Below are positions 39,950 to 51,794 of a DNA stretch of 64,000 bases, piece after piece. The number at the start of each line of letters is the position of its first letter. Position 1 is the first letter of the stretch. Below the pieces are notes generated by a model. The model saw nothing but the letters and a program-made list of their open reading frames with translations. It was not told where the DNA came from and did not search any database. A program made the translations under genes and the position numbers. This DNA comes from Aradus depressus (taxonomy: Eukaryota; Arthropoda; Insecta; Hemiptera; Aradidae): assembly GCA_963662175.1 (NCBI GenBank), contig OY759215.1:8669079-8733078 (forward strand). The letters are read 5' to 3'.

Positions 39950-40399
39950 TTGTGCCGCCGCCATCAGGGCTTTTTGAGGCGGCTCCAATCAGTCCCCATC
40001 CCCTACGTCCACGAGGTGAGGGAACTCCCTCTATGCGAATCATTCCCCATTAAGCGATTCGGCGGGTCGGGGAAGGAAACAACCGTTGTCCTCCATGTGA
40101 GGGGGGACCTGTGGGAGGTGCGACTCCCAGAAAAATATAATGATATAATCGATGACAACCTTTTGTGGGAGTCGCCCGAGTACGGGTTTACCCTCACATA
40201 TGAGGGCAGGGTAGGAGGAGTAGACAAGATCATTTTTAAGTATGATTTTAAATATATCCATTAACACACAAATTTAATTTTAATATTTGTATTTATTCTT
40301 CTTTTTTTTTTCTGTTATAGAGAAAACCCCGACTTCATCCCACCCGAAATATACTACTCCGCCCCTCATGCTGATATAGAAGAAGAATTTTGGGATTAA
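39950..40399 (+). CDS. small spliced Polinton protein, divergent third paralogue
   Basis: Coding exons 39950-40239 and 40321-40399 (first exon uncertain, see upstream entry). The donor AA|GTATGA and acceptor TTATAG join in phase 2, and the downstream exon stays open for 25 codons, giving ENPDFIPPEIYYSAP and an acidic end EEEFWD before TAA, with a polyadenylation-like AATAAA just after. Unspliced, the frame ends at 40264. The core (VRELPLCESFPIKRF, VRLPEKYNDII, LTYEGRVGGVDKIIF) repeats the motif order of the two left-end paralogues: x-x-Y/F-x-I, L-P-x-R/K-Y, Y-x-G-R, hydrophobic-F. So the element encodes three related small proteins, one at the right end and two at the left. Function unknown. 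Confidence 0.7.
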
Positions 40400-40519
40400 T
40401 TTTATAAATAAATTTTTTATTTTTTTCTATATTTTTTTTCATTGACTTCCTACCTCACTGAATATTATAATATGCAAATCTTGGTGTGGTCTGGACGAAG
40501 GTCGACGAGATTGATGACT

Positions 40520-40938
40520 CACTGAAGGTTGAATGAGGTGGTGGTATAATCTCGTGTGTTTATATGCAAGGTTCAATGACCTGTCAGACGCTAGCGATTT
40601 TTTTTTTTTCGAATCACTGAGATAGCAAAATAAATATATGAATTACATCTGTAAGACACACTCACTGAAGGTTGGATGACCTCTCGTCGTCTGTTTACAT
40701 ATACGGTTGAATGACCTCTCAGACGCTAGCGATTTTTTTGAGATATCAAAATAAATAAATGATAGGTTTACATCTGTTTGACACACATCTGACACACCAG
40801 TCCACTGGACTTTAAAACCACGAGTCCAAGCGTGACCCACCCTTTAAAACCTGACCTACTATGGTCCATTTAAGCCTGGGCACTACTAGACCAGCATAGC
40901 GCCCCTTTAACTGGCCCAGGTCCGGCCAAATTACACTA

Positions 40939-40940
<2 letters not shown>
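40520..40940 (-). repeat. Polinton right terminal inverted repeat
   Basis: 421 bp, reverse complement of the left TIR, including the same internal tandem duplication. The high identity of the two arms argues for a recent insertion or gene conversion between ends. Confidence 0.95.

Positions 40941-40994
<54 letters not shown>
40941..40994. repeat. (TA)n tract adjoining the Polinton right end
   Basis: About 27 TA units immediately after the element; with the shorter TA stretch at 25243-25255 it indicates that the element entered a TA microsatellite. Confidence 0.95.
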
Positions 40995-40997
<3 letters not shown>

Positions 40998-41069
40998 ATA
41001 TATTTATATTCATTTTATCGGGAGTTATTGAGTCCATAGACACAACAAACATATCTTGAAATTTTTTTT

Positions 41070-41770
41070 AACTTCCACAGCTATGCAAAGTATTGGGGAA
41101 GTTATGTAACCGGTGATTAATTAGATGCGGAATTTCGCGTTTTCCAACCTCCTGATTGCAGAAATGAAAAAAAAAAAAAAAGTGTCTCTGTGTGTGTTTG
41201 TGAACTCCCGATAGAATGAATGAATTGACATGAAATATTAACACAGAAAGGGAAGGAGGGAGATTACGGGGGGGGGGGGGGGGAGGGGGGGGGGGGGGGA
41301 GGCTTAACACAGAAACTCTAATAACAGGCATTTTAATTAATGAATTGACACGAAATATTATATGTATTTATATACAGAACCATCCAAGGACGACACATTG
41401 ATTGATTTTCAGCTCGACCAAAGAGAAGGAGGAAGATTACGGAGGAGGGGGGGGGGGGGGGGGGGGGGGGCTTAACACAGAAACTCTAATAACAGCCGTT
41501 GTAATGAATATATTGACACGAAATTTCGTATGTATTTTCAAAGCCCTATAAGAACGACGACTTTTCATTTTCAGCTGAATCAGTCGAAGGGAAAGGGGAG
41601 TGTAATGAATGTATCGATACAAAATTTAGTATGAGGATTCAGAAGCCACTATGTAAGTCACATATAGAGCTTTAGCACAAACGCTCGATTGGCTCTGGAG
41701 GAAGAGCGAAAACGTTAAATTTTAGACTGGTTATATAACTTCCCCTATACAATGTATACCTGGGAAAGTA
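41070..41770 (+). repeat. R repeat with G-run expansions
   Basis: Begins AACTTCCACAGCTATGCAAA and ends with the inverted left-end-like TAACTTCCCCTATACAATG. It contains three core units (AATGAATGAATTGACA..., AATGAATATATTGACACGAA, AATGAATGTATCGATACAAA). Two of the purine-rich blocks have expanded to G runs of 10-22 bases (about 41270-41300 and 41447-41470). Confidence 0.75.
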
Positions 41771-41849
41771 AAATTTATGAGTAACTCAGCGAACGACATT
41801 AAAATCGACACTACGGTGCACGTCACTAATATTCAGCTTTAAAATGATT

Positions 41850-42125
41850 AACAGGATAAAGGAATTTACACACACTAAAGAAATATAAACTCCACACACT
41901 ACTTGTCAATATTTTCACTATATTGGTCAAAATTACACGACTATAGTTTCGCCTGTTACGGCATTATCAAGCGAACTAAACAGAGATTATTACTAAATAG
42001 AGATTACTACTTTAGTTCAGTAGTAATCTCTGTTTAGTTCACTTTATAATACCGTAACAGGAGAAATTATAGTCGTGTAATTTTGACCAATATAGTGAAA
42101 ATATTGTATATTCCTTTATCCTGTT
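41850..42125. mobile_element. foldback MITE
   Basis: Terminal AACAGGATAAAGGAAT at 41850 and its complement at 42110-42125. Arms of over 100 bp (about 41908-42008 with 42009-42107) are almost exactly complementary, containing TAATCTCTGTTTAGTTC and its reverse. No coding. Confidence 0.75.
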
Positions 42126-42708
42126 CGTTATGAATTTTCACAAAGTAGTAGAATCAGTTCAATATTTAAAATGGTTAAATATCAGATTTAAAATCAGTAA
42201 ATACACACTATTGAAATAATAAGACTCATTCCTAGGGTTAATTTACAGTATACTTACCAAAATATTTATGAAGATATATCCCATCTTTATTATGTTCTAC
42301 CAAGTGTCAATTGGATATTAGTTACTTTATTTTTCAATATTTTTTTTTCTCTCGTTTAAAATTGAATATAAATAAAGCAAGAAATGAATTAGTTCTCAAG
42401 AAAAGCAATTATATTAAGACAGTTTTCGGGGAATGAGATAGAAAATTCTTAAAAAATAAATATAATCTTTGAAAATGATTAAATGGAAAAATGTAGCGCA
42501 ACACAGAAAAATCAACTAAGAATAAAGACAGAGATAAAGTTCGGTACATCATTCATTATATAGATACTCCTAAAAAGGAGTAAAAAGTAAGAAAAAAAAA
42601 ATTAATTCATAGAGGTAAGAAAAAAAAAATCTAGAATTATACATTTTTAAAACTTTTTGAGAACAGAATGGGATAGTTTGGTGCAGCTCCGAAATGCCCT
42701 TCTATATA

Positions 42709-42745
42709 CAGGGTGTCCTAGTTAAACGGACCACTCAAATCTGAC
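42709..42745 (+). repeat. transposon end-like sequence, partner at 48478-48512
   Basis: TATACAGGGTGTCCTAGTTA followed by AACGGACCAC. A similar inverted sequence (GGCACACCCTGTATA) ends near 48512. They could be the two ends of one large, heavily nested element or two separate fragments. Confidence 0.35.
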
Positions 42746-42833
42746 ACAAAAACAGTTAGATATTTTTTTAAATGTTTTTAAAAATTATTAATATTTTTTC
42801 TATATTTCTTTAAATTCATTTTTATTTCTTTAA

Positions 42834-43631
42834 CCCTCAGTTACTAATGCCAATGTATTGCTTGTGCGCATACGTTAATGTAGTCCCATCTCGACTTGAC
42901 CTTGAGTACCTGCTCCCCCAGCGTCCACCGAGAGGGCCCTAATTGAAGGTGAGTGAAGCTTTTTTTTAATTAAATTAAGGCGGCTTGTCCGTTTGGGGTC
43001 CGCATGGACCCCACGGTAGTATTAATGTTTGTGATTGTTTTCAAACTTTCTTCTCAACTGGTGTCCAACTAGTGATTTACTTGTGTGCGTGCGTGCGTAT
43101 GTACACATTTTTATCAATTCAAATTATTTTTATTACCAAGATAGTAAACAATTTTTTTTTTTTTTTTCAGAATGACTTTTTTTATAACTGACGATGAAAT
43201 CAGAGCAGAGGTGGAGAGGCAGTTGAGAGAAGATTGGATACCGAGTGACGATGAAGACGACAATGAAGGATGAATGGAGCCAATGGAAAGCGGTGACAGC
43301 ATTTTTATTTTTGAAGAATGCAATGAAGATGATGTACTGGAAAATGACGACGACGGAGACGAAGAGTTTGAAATTTTGCCTGAAAATGATGTATCTCAAC
43401 CTGAATTAGATCTTGCCAGCTAAAAACTTGACCACCCATTTACCTGGGGCTATAGGAGAAGCTGAAATTATTTTTGAAAAGTTTAAAATGTATGTTGTGC
43501 CAATAAAAATAAGTTGTAATGAAATTGTAGTTTATTTTGGGTTCCAGTGCTGCGAAAACTCGCCGAAAACGGGTGGGGGTCCAAACAGACAGAGTTAAGT
43601 TGTGACAGCGGCCCACCGTAGTAACAGAGGG
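42834..43631 (+). mobile_element. piggyBac-derived element (internally deleted), TTAA duplication
   Basis: TTAA at 42830-42833 and 43632-43635 flank inverted ends CCCTCAGTTACTA and its partner TAGTAACAGAGGG. TTAA target duplication plus CCC ends are the piggyBac hallmark. The interior keeps only the 5' acidic coding part of a transposase. Confidence 0.75.
43174..43425 (+). pseudogene. piggyBac transposase N-terminal remnant
   Basis: After a T-run and CAG (acceptor-like), the ATG frame encodes ITDDEIRAEVERQL and DDEDDNEG, stops at TGA (43270-43272), and continues in frame with DSIFIFEECNEDD and DDDGDEEFEILPEND until TAA near 43423. A very acidic N-terminus starting with a D-D-E-I segment is typical of piggyBac-like transposases. 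The catalytic domain is missing, so it is non-functional. Confidence 0.6.
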
Positions 43632-44551
43632 TTAATCTATATTTTCCTATCTATAATCTATATTTGTTATTGTTATTTTGTTTTCTTTCTTTTTTCTATA
43701 TTTCGCACATTGTGACGTCCCGAAAAATATACCTACTTCCGGAAGAGTTATAAAAAATATTTATCTTAACTTTAATTAAATTAAAAAACTATGTACTAAT
43801 TTATTAATATTATTATTTATGTATTCATATATTTTCAAGTATTTATTTATTTATTTCATTTTATTTTTTAATAGTATAGTTATTATAGTATAGAGTCCGA
43901 CCAATAATATGGAGTCCGACACACATATCTAATCATATGTGTGTCGGACTCTGATAGTTAATAGCTGTTTATGTATCTAATTTATAAACTATCTTAATGT
44001 ACATATTCTTATGATCCTCCTATTACCAAGTTATGGTATTATATACGGTATTAAATATATGGATATATGGAATTAAATATTATTATTATTATTATCAAAA
44101 TTTTGCAAAGAACGATAATAGTAGTTCTCGCTAAAATTATTTAGAATACATTCTCGTAAACACAAAAATTTTATCATAAAGTCACCTTTCTTCACTCATC
44201 TTTTTATAACTTTTTTCAAAAGTACCTACCCAAAAAATAATGAAAAATCTGAAAGGGTTTTTCTTTTTTCCTGTTACGGTTCTCTCCGTTAATTTTACAC
44301 CCGACTTTGAGTAAATAAATACCCGAGTCCTATGAGCAAAGTTGTCTGTCTTCACGTACTTTCTCAGGTAGGATTCATTAAGAATATTTACAGAAAACCT
44401 GGCTAAAAGCTTTTTCCTCCTCATAAAAATGCTATTTTACCCTGTTCCCATCCTTAAAATTTCCAAAAGATCTACTCTCTACATATTTGTCTAGGAGGAC
44501 ATTGGTAGAGGTAACTTCAGAGAGGTAGCAAACTACTAGAGGATTAAAGAT
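43632..44551. other. unassigned AT-rich stretch with a small perfect hairpin
   Basis: A 17-bp perfect inverted repeat GAGTCCGACACACATAT lies at 43912-43928 with its complement at 43935-43951 and a 6-base loop; a further GAGTCCGAC is at 43893. No gene supported. Confidence 0.5.
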
Positions 44552-44815
44552 TTATCATGACTCATGTCTGAGCTTTAACTATGAGGTCATGCCACATACA
44601 ATTGTTGGAGTCTTGCCTTCCCAGGTTTAGTTTGGTCTTACCTAGCGTTAGGGGTCTGTAAAGAGTATCTGACATCGTACAGGCTCTTAATGTCCCATCC
44701 GAAGGACGGCATGCTCAAGATTAAAAGCCACGACATGTTTTCAAATTCGCGATCTTGAGCTCTGTCTCAGGAGACAAGCACACTACCTCTGAGCTACCGG
44801 CGCCCTCAAGGGAGA
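44552..44815 (-). mobile_element. tRNA-derived SINE, inverted, diverged
   Basis: Reverse complement of the SINE consensus: ATGACTCATGTCTGAGCTTT, TACAGGCTC..., and the head GAGCTACCGGCGCCCTC at the right edge. The middle is diverged. Confidence 0.75.
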
Positions 44816-44837
44816 GAGATTATGTAGACACACAGAT

Positions 44838-44945
44838 AGGTTAGGTTAGGTTTTATGACTCATGCCCGGGCTTTAACTACAAGGTCATATTGCCTACTAC
44901 CAGGGCACTCTTTCGTCACTCTGGTGGACATGTTCGCCATCTGAG
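44838..44945 (-). mobile_element. tRNA-derived SINE, inverted 3' fragment with TTAGG tail
   Basis: Starts with GGTTAGGTTAGGTTTTATGA and runs to GTCACTCTGGTGGACATG, then breaks off. Confidence 0.8.
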
Positions 44946-46458
44946 TCACAACTTTGAAGTAAAATAACAAATGTTTATTATTCTAGGCATGTTCACAGAA
45001 AGACTAGCTAGGTATGCACCAGTCCATTTGATCCCAGCACAACGGACACCCACCACATTTTTCGCGCGTGATCGCTCTCTATAGAGAGAGAGAAGAGAGT
45101 GCTTAGGAAAATCGAAGGCCAATTAACAGGACTACCTCGACCAATCTATTGATTTCTTAAACTTGGTATTATTTATGTAATAATGAATGTGTATTATTTA
45201 TGTAATACCATACATGGTATTAATTATATAAATATAATTGTTTTTTCTCGATGTGTAGGTGAAGAAGTCAGCCAACGGGCGATACTTTAGTTTATATGTG
45301 ATAGTAAGATGTTGGAGAGAGATGTTTTCTCTTAGAAATAAAAGATGTTGCCTTCCCACTGTTTAATTTCCGATCAGAACCAATTGCGTCATCATGAGTG
45401 GCACATCATCCGTACTGTATGGAGTCTAAATGGACATTAAATAAATGGATGTGAACTAGTTCTACTATTCGGTCGGTTTTTTTTTTTTTTTAATTACAGG
45501 CATAGAATTTGCACTGCATTAGCTTTGATCTAGACAAACATTTGAAGAATTAAATCAAATTGTTTTTGAAAGTGAAATTTAAAAATGTTTAACTCTCAAA
45601 GGTAGAAAAATAAAATTTAGTTTCATCTCTCAAAGATTTTATTATAATATGCTAACCGACTTTCCAGGTTACCTTCATCATCAGGCAGTCTGGCAGTCTG
45701 ATTTTTTTTTTTTTTTTTTTAACACAATTTATTTTATTTCTATGAGATATCTGTTTCTTTTAAAACAAATATATGTGCTGTGTATCCGTGATGGAATTGA
45801 TACACATTTAGCGGCTAATCTTTTAGATAAGTTGGTAGGTTGTTCAGCGAGAATTTTGGTGACATTTGTTTAGTGAATTAATCAGTTGAATATTTCAGGG
45901 GGATGAGAGTTTTTTTTACTTTTCAGTATTGTGAACTGACTGATGTATAATAAACTAATCAATGATTAATACTCTTATTCCTTTCATTTCAATCAGTAAC
46001 TCAGTATGACTAATTCCAATTTAGTCCCTTGCTATTTTACTAACCCCAAGTTAGTAACTACTAATAACACCTTCCGCGTCTCCAATTTCGGTCAACATTG
46101 TATAACGAGGGACCTTTGGAAATGTTGTAATGTGAATGGTAACCTGAGAATATACTTCCTTCTCGCTGATATTACTGAACTTCAGTCGAAAACATCAATG
46201 TAGGGGGGGGGGAAGGGGGAGGGGCTTTTGAAAATTTGAAGGATTAGGAAAAAGGTTTTAGGATTTAATTAACTTCACGTGAAAAAATACATGACAACAG
46301 CACGAAAATGATGTTTTCGCTCTCCCTCTAAAACTAATCGGGCTAAAAATCAATAACTGACTTTTTTTTTTGTTTTAAATTTTTATTCAACGTCGCATCA
46401 ACTTTAGCGTCATTGGCGACGACTATTGTGTCTACATGTCCTCCTAGAGTTTTGCATC
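44946..46458. other. unassigned repeat-like stretch
   Basis: 45290-45370 (GATAGTAAGATGTTGGAGAG... TTCCCACTGTTT) resembles 47885-47955, so it is dispersed. 45648-45690 is an inverted relative of the 21223 motif. G-runs at 46203-46225. No gene supported. Confidence 0.4.
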
Positions 46459-46703
46459 TTAAAGGAAGTGGATGAGTCCGTTGTATTCGTTGTTGGATAT
46501 TTGGAGTAGTTTTTTCATGTCAGTCGGTAGTTTGTATTCGTTTCTTAATGTGGTGTAGTTCGTGCAGTCAGTCAGTATATGTTGTACTGTGAGCTCTGTA
46601 TAGTCTTGGTTGCAGGAGCATGTCGGCTGTTCATGTCCAACAAGTAGATAGGAATGTGTCAGTTTCCTATGTCCCAGTCTTGGTCTTGTGAGGATAATTT
46701 CTA
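46459..46703 (-). pseudogene. LINE C-terminal (RNase H/tail) fragment
   Basis: The minus frame reads ILTRPRLGHRKLTHSYLLVG, then CSCNQDYTELTVQHILTDC, and ends at TAA (46461-46459). This is the 'R-x-G-H-x-x-x-T-H-x-Y-L' and C-x-C...H-x-x-x-x-C pattern downstream of the RNase H domain in I/R1/jockey-related LINEs. It is free of stops over 80 codons but isolated. Confidence 0.7.
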
Positions 46704-48867
46704 CAGGAAATGTGATAATTTTTATTATTTCAAATGATTTAATTTTTATTTTACATCATTTTTTCAATTTGTCACACCTGTTCCAAACAACCATAGTCTG
46801 AAGAAATATTAAATTTATATTTATATTGGTGCCGATGAAACTATGCTCCCCATTAGCGAATCCCCCCGTCTGGTGTGTTGTGTGTAAGCTTGTGAAGGTG
46901 AAGAGTAAAGTACCGCTAAATATCTTTAAAGAAATAAATTCGGTTAAGCTCAGTCTTCTTTCAGGTAGGTCCTGACGCCTATGAGAGAATCATGAGAGAA
47001 ATCTAAAAAAAAAACAGACATTCATAACGCACTCTCCAAATCCTTACAATTGATATATCGCTAGACATTCATTTCATGGCCACTGAGGATAGCTCTATAG
47101 ATTCGTTGTCTCCCGTTCTCATGTTCGCTGAATTCTTGGACGGATATTTAATATTCTACTCAATTGTCCCAATATATTTTTTTACACGCCCCAGAAAGAA
47201 ATTCCACTCAGTTTTCTTCATCTGCATTCTTTATTTTTCAATTTTTTTTTTCGATTCATAGTAAAAGTTTTAGATGGAAAAAGGGTTATGTAATGGCTCC
47301 AAAAAAACAAATTTTATAGCCTACGTTTAGTCTTCATTCATATGGATTCGCCACTTTGAATATGACAGGTTTTACCGAGATGTAAAAAAAATTCAACTGG
47401 TCCCTCACGGATCCACCTTGCCTGAAAATTGCCAAAAGAAATTTCGAATTTTACCTTATTGAGATACGGTGAGATTCATTATTTTTTTACAGATTTTAAT
47501 GATAACAAATTTTAATTAAGGGGGGAGAACACATTTAGTTGTTCTTTGAGACCTCCTGACAATAGCTTTATTGGTTTTAAAATTTTGAAAAAAATACTGT
47601 TGTATTTTACTCTCAGAACTCTTGAATTTGAAATGTTTCTCGACAATGTACAAAAATACTATGGTTTTCACGAAAACTAATATTTTTATCTCGAGCAACG
47701 AGAAACATTTTCTGGAAACAGTCAATATGCTTTGTTTATAGCTGCCACTAAGACAGAAATACATTCCGACTTTCTTGTATCGGGGCTATAGGCTGCCATT
47801 AATAATCAGACAAACATACGACCGAAACCTTAAGGTTTTTTTAACCTTGACCAGCCAAAACTATTTAAAAAACAATAATTTCACGTGTGATAGTAAGATG
47901 TTGTGGGAAGAGATTTCTCATATAAACCAAAGACGTTCTCTTCCCACTGTTTTTTTTTTTTTATCAGAACCGGGTTTCAACGCAACAACGCTATGCTGTA
48001 TGGGTAGGATGTACCACTGATGGTGACGCTGTTGGCCTGTTGGTGGTAACTGGCCCGTTGTTCTTTAACCGCTATGCTGTGTGGGTGGGATGTACCACTG
48101 ATGATGACGCTGTTGCATTGAAAACTGGTTCTGGTAAAAATGTAAGAATGGGAAGACAACGTCTTTTGTTTCTATGAATAATTTTACGATTTTGCTTTCT
48201 ATTTTTGAACTTTTGAAGAACGTCATAAAATAATGTGGGTTAGGAGGAACGATGACTTTTCGAACGGCTATTTAAGTCCTTTCTGAAGAGAATTTTCCTT
48301 TAAGTCCTTTTTTTTGGTGTTTTCGATGACATTCTAAAGAGCTAAGTTCTTTGGTAAACTTTGATATCTCTAATCGTTTTTAAGTTTTCGATCGAAATTC
48401 TGAAAATTTTTACGAGAGCTACGTTATTTGCTAAATTTTGATATCTCCAACCGTTTTCGAGTTTTTTAAAAATTTTATTGTGGGCCGTTTATCTGGCACA
48501 CCCTGTATAAACAAAACTCTCAGACTTCGGGAAAACGAAAATAAGAAAGAAAAAAAAAACTTCATATGAAAATATTTTCACAAATTCGTTCTTCCAGAAA
48601 AGTCTCTAAAAAAATAATAAAAAACAGTTTGCTAAATATCTCGATCACAACTCATCAAATCAAAATAGTCCTTCTGTCAATGGTTGTAGAGAATAACATT
48701 TCGAAGAAGATAGTTATGTTGAAAATATTATTTTGAGATTAGGGGCGCTTCTCAACATTTATATTACGAGGGGAGGAATCGACTTTAACCCCATTTTAAA
48801 TGTATCATGAGAAAAAAAGTAATATTAAACATAAGATACTTCTCTCACACTCATTCAAACAAAAGTG
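46704..48867. other. unassigned; includes a small repeated block
   Basis: 47990-48120 contains two direct copies of a ~75-bp unit around GGATGTACCACTGATG. The unit is flanked by GGGAAGAGA-type and complementary GGGAAGACAACG-type sequences (47905, 48149), suggesting a small inverted-repeat element. 48478-48512 has the transposon-end-like sequence mentioned at 42709. Confidence 0.4.
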
Positions 48868-49100
48868 GTCGGTGAATGACCGGCAATGTTCCCCAGAACG
48901 AATTAATCAATTAACTTTCGCTCCGACTCCAAAACCAGTCGTGTTTGGGCTAATAATCAAAAGTTGACTTACATCGGAGCTCCTAAATCCTCATTCTAAA
49001 TTTTGTCGATAAATTCATTACTTCAGCACTTATTAGGGTACCTATTTAAGTCGAGCTCCGCTTCCCTGCTCCTCCCTTCCCTTTCGTTTCAATGCTAATT
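48868..49100 (-). repeat. R repeat, inverted copy
   Basis: Starts with the reversed right end (GGTGAATGACCGGCAATGTT) and contains AATTTTGTCGATAAATTCAT. Confidence 0.6.
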
Positions 49101-50404
49101 TCAAAGTGTTTTACAAACTGTAATATTTTCTGTTCGAACTTGTGGTGTGGGGAGAATATTAGAATCCGAATTCATCCCAAAACTTTGCAATTTTTGAAAC
49201 GATAAAGGAAATAAAAACGATCTTTCTCTACAACCTTTGTTTGAAGAATTATTTTGATTTGATGAGTTGTAATCGAGATATTTAGCGAATTGTTCGGAAA
49301 AAAAACTGTTTTTGAGTTATTCGGCTGCTGTGATTCTTGAACAACGCATTTACGAATATATTTAATCTGATGTTTTTTTATTTTATTTTTGGTTCATTTA
49401 TATGATCCGGAAGTATCGCAATTTAAACCTGAAACAGCTAATATATTTTTTTTTTAAATTTAAAAAAAATGTATTTACTCCTAAAATATATTTTAAAAAT
49501 ATATAGAGTCTTTGGTTGAAGTACCTGTGAGGTGTTAATAGAGAGATGTACGAAAGTTAGGTTGGGTTCGTAAGGTGGGGTGTGGGTGAGGTTCATGACG
49601 TATTGTGTAGGCCAAGAAAACACAGAAGCTACCTCTGGGGAGGCCACCGGCTGACTGGCTTCCGTCCGTTCAGCCACCCACAGCCACCCCCCAGCAAGCT
49701 ACACAACCTAATCACAGTTACCTGATGATGCGCGGACTGAAGACTGATATTGCCGTATAAATACAGTGTTCCGGAAGAGCCACAATCTCCAAGTCTCTCA
49801 GAACTTTTATTTCAGTTTAACGAACTGAACCCAGATCTTTCTTTAAGACACGATGAACAAGTTCTCTCCTTGACGATCTTGAGAATCATGGGGACCTGTC
49901 AGGATACGATGACCGCCTTCATTGCCTGAAGGCCATAGACTGAAAGAGTTTTGCCTTCAATTATCAGTCTCATCATCGCCATCAGTTCTGGCCTCCAGGT
50001 CACGGCCTATCCAAAATCGAGTGGGCATATTAACAAAACCGTCCCTAAACAAGAATATCACATCATAAATTATTGATAATGTATCAACGTTTTTCCAATT
50101 TTATATATATATATTTTAAAATTATTCCACAACAGTTATTACCCGAGAAATAAACCAAAAGTTCACATTTCCCCGAAACACACTAATGGAAGCAATGACA
50201 GTCCGGTCCTTGCCGGGCGCCCACCTCCGTCGTGGTCCTCCTGCCGGAAAGGGACCACTAGGGACAAGGTGGTGCTCTTGTGTTCATATTTTCTTATTGT
50301 GTTCTCACAGTGAAATAATCTCAATTAAATTGTGAAAATATATATATAATTACTATTATTTATTATTATTATTATAAAGCAAGGACCAGTGACACTACGA
50401 GCGA
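49101..50404. other. unassigned stretch
   Basis: Includes 49720-49745 CTGATGATGCGCGGACTGAAG (related to the dispersed 21223 motif) and a GC-rich patch at 50200-50270. It may be eroded retroelement; no frame supported. Confidence 0.3.
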
Positions 50405-50640
50405 ATCGAGACCACTTGGAGCTGATTTAAAGAGGATTTCATTTAGAACATGCTCGGAACTAGCGATGCCGGCGAGTGAATCGCGATCGCTAGGAGCGAA
50501 ACAAGAGCGAATTGTGGATTGTTTGGATTTGAATTGAAGATAATTTCATTCAGAAGAATATGCTCGGAACTAGCCATGCCTGCGAGCAAATCGCGATCGC
50601 TAGGAGCGAAAACAAGGGACAAAGGATATAGAGGAAATGA
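50405..50640 (+). repeat. two tandem ~115-bp units
   Basis: AACATGCTCGGAACTAGCG and GCGATCGCTAGGAGCGAAA occur at 50447-50505 and again at 50558-50612 with few changes. Confidence 0.75.
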
Positions 50641-51760
50641 AGGAAGCAAGATAATTGTTTACATCCGGTGTTGCCTGAACGGCCAAGTCGGGCTACCAAT
50701 CCCCCGTTCTCAGAATTGACTGATGCAACCGGTGATCGGTGATTGGCTGTAAGTAAATTAGGCGGGAAGATAAAATAAATATGTTACAGTTCTAAGTTGA
50801 TTCATTCCATTCCCCCCCACTCATGCTTCTTCAAGTTTGCATCAGTAGTTAATTATTATTAATTATTGGTGACAACTACACATTAGGAACTTGTAACCGT
50901 TCTTCCCGTGAGGAGTGTACCCAGCTATCCAGGCATTTTTCATTTAAAGTCGCGATTTTAATAATTTTTCGATTTAAATTTTTATTTATTAATTAAATTC
51001 ACTCTCACGCACTCTCTCAAGAAGGGGTAAGATGGTTACAATATATATATATATATATATAAAGTACAACATTGGATGAAAAAATTATGAGGATACAGTG
51101 TACTATAAAAGAGAGAAACTCAAATAAACAACGAAAAGAAAGTCCAATATATTTGATTCACTGGAATACACACTCTAATAGTAATTTATCGCAGCAGATA
51201 GATTTATCGTTCAGAATCCAACAGTTCAGCTGTAAGCAATCCTTCAGGCCTCAATGACAGCAGCAGGACGACCTGAGACATGTGATATCTGGTCAAGACA
51301 AGGGTCCTCTCCGATTGGTTTGTGTTAATCCATCCGTCATCAGACGTCGACTGGCAGTTGCCAAGCCGTACTAGCTGTGGCTCCTATCGTTGCCCAGCCC
51401 TAACTAGCTGAGGTACCGGCAGTTATATAGCACATAAAAATTTAAGCAAATTACCAGGTATAAGAAAGTCCAGATTTTTTTTTACATTTATGGATACAGG
51501 AGGTCAAAAAACTTGAAATACTTGTGAAAATTTAACATTAAATGTTTGACTGATTACATAACTTTTCCTATACAACCCAAAGTTTGGGAAGTAGATGTGA
51601 TGTGACTGGAAAGAGCACAGGTTGCTGCTAGGATCCATACAGAGCCAATTAGCTCAATGGTTGTCTCTTTATGCAACTAGTGCTCCATTTAACAAATCAA
51701 ATCCATTTAATCAATTAAAGACTACTCCAACAAATCATTCTATTGTATATTTCTCTTTAA

Positions 51761-51794
<34 letters not shown>

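Larger units (their letters stand above)
25256..40940. mobile_element. Maverick/Polinton element, near-complete, with TSD
   Basis: A 15,685-bp element bounded by inverted repeats (25256-25672 and 40520-40940) that begin AGTAGTGTAATTTGG and end with its complement. TATATA lies on both sides (25250-25255 and 40941-40946), the 6-bp TSD expected for Polintons. It encodes the diagnostic set: protein-primed DNA polymerase B, retroviral-type integrase with chromodomain, A32-like ATPase, adenovirus-type protease, major and minor capsid proteins, plus accessory genes. Nearly all frames are intact. The exception is a TGA between the PLA2-like and protease frames. This set of genes could make virions, so the element may be an endogenous virus of the Polinton/adintovirus type. 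Confidence 0.97.

Noticed and set aside
25256..40940. Interpretation as an integrated adenovirus or a host gene cluster
   Set aside because: The TIR/TSD structure, integrase and protein-primed PolB together define a Polinton; genes are compact and virus-like with no host-like neighbours.
41068..41622. Proline/glycine-run proteins around the G tracts
   Set aside because: Translations of homopolymer expansions in R repeats, not genes.
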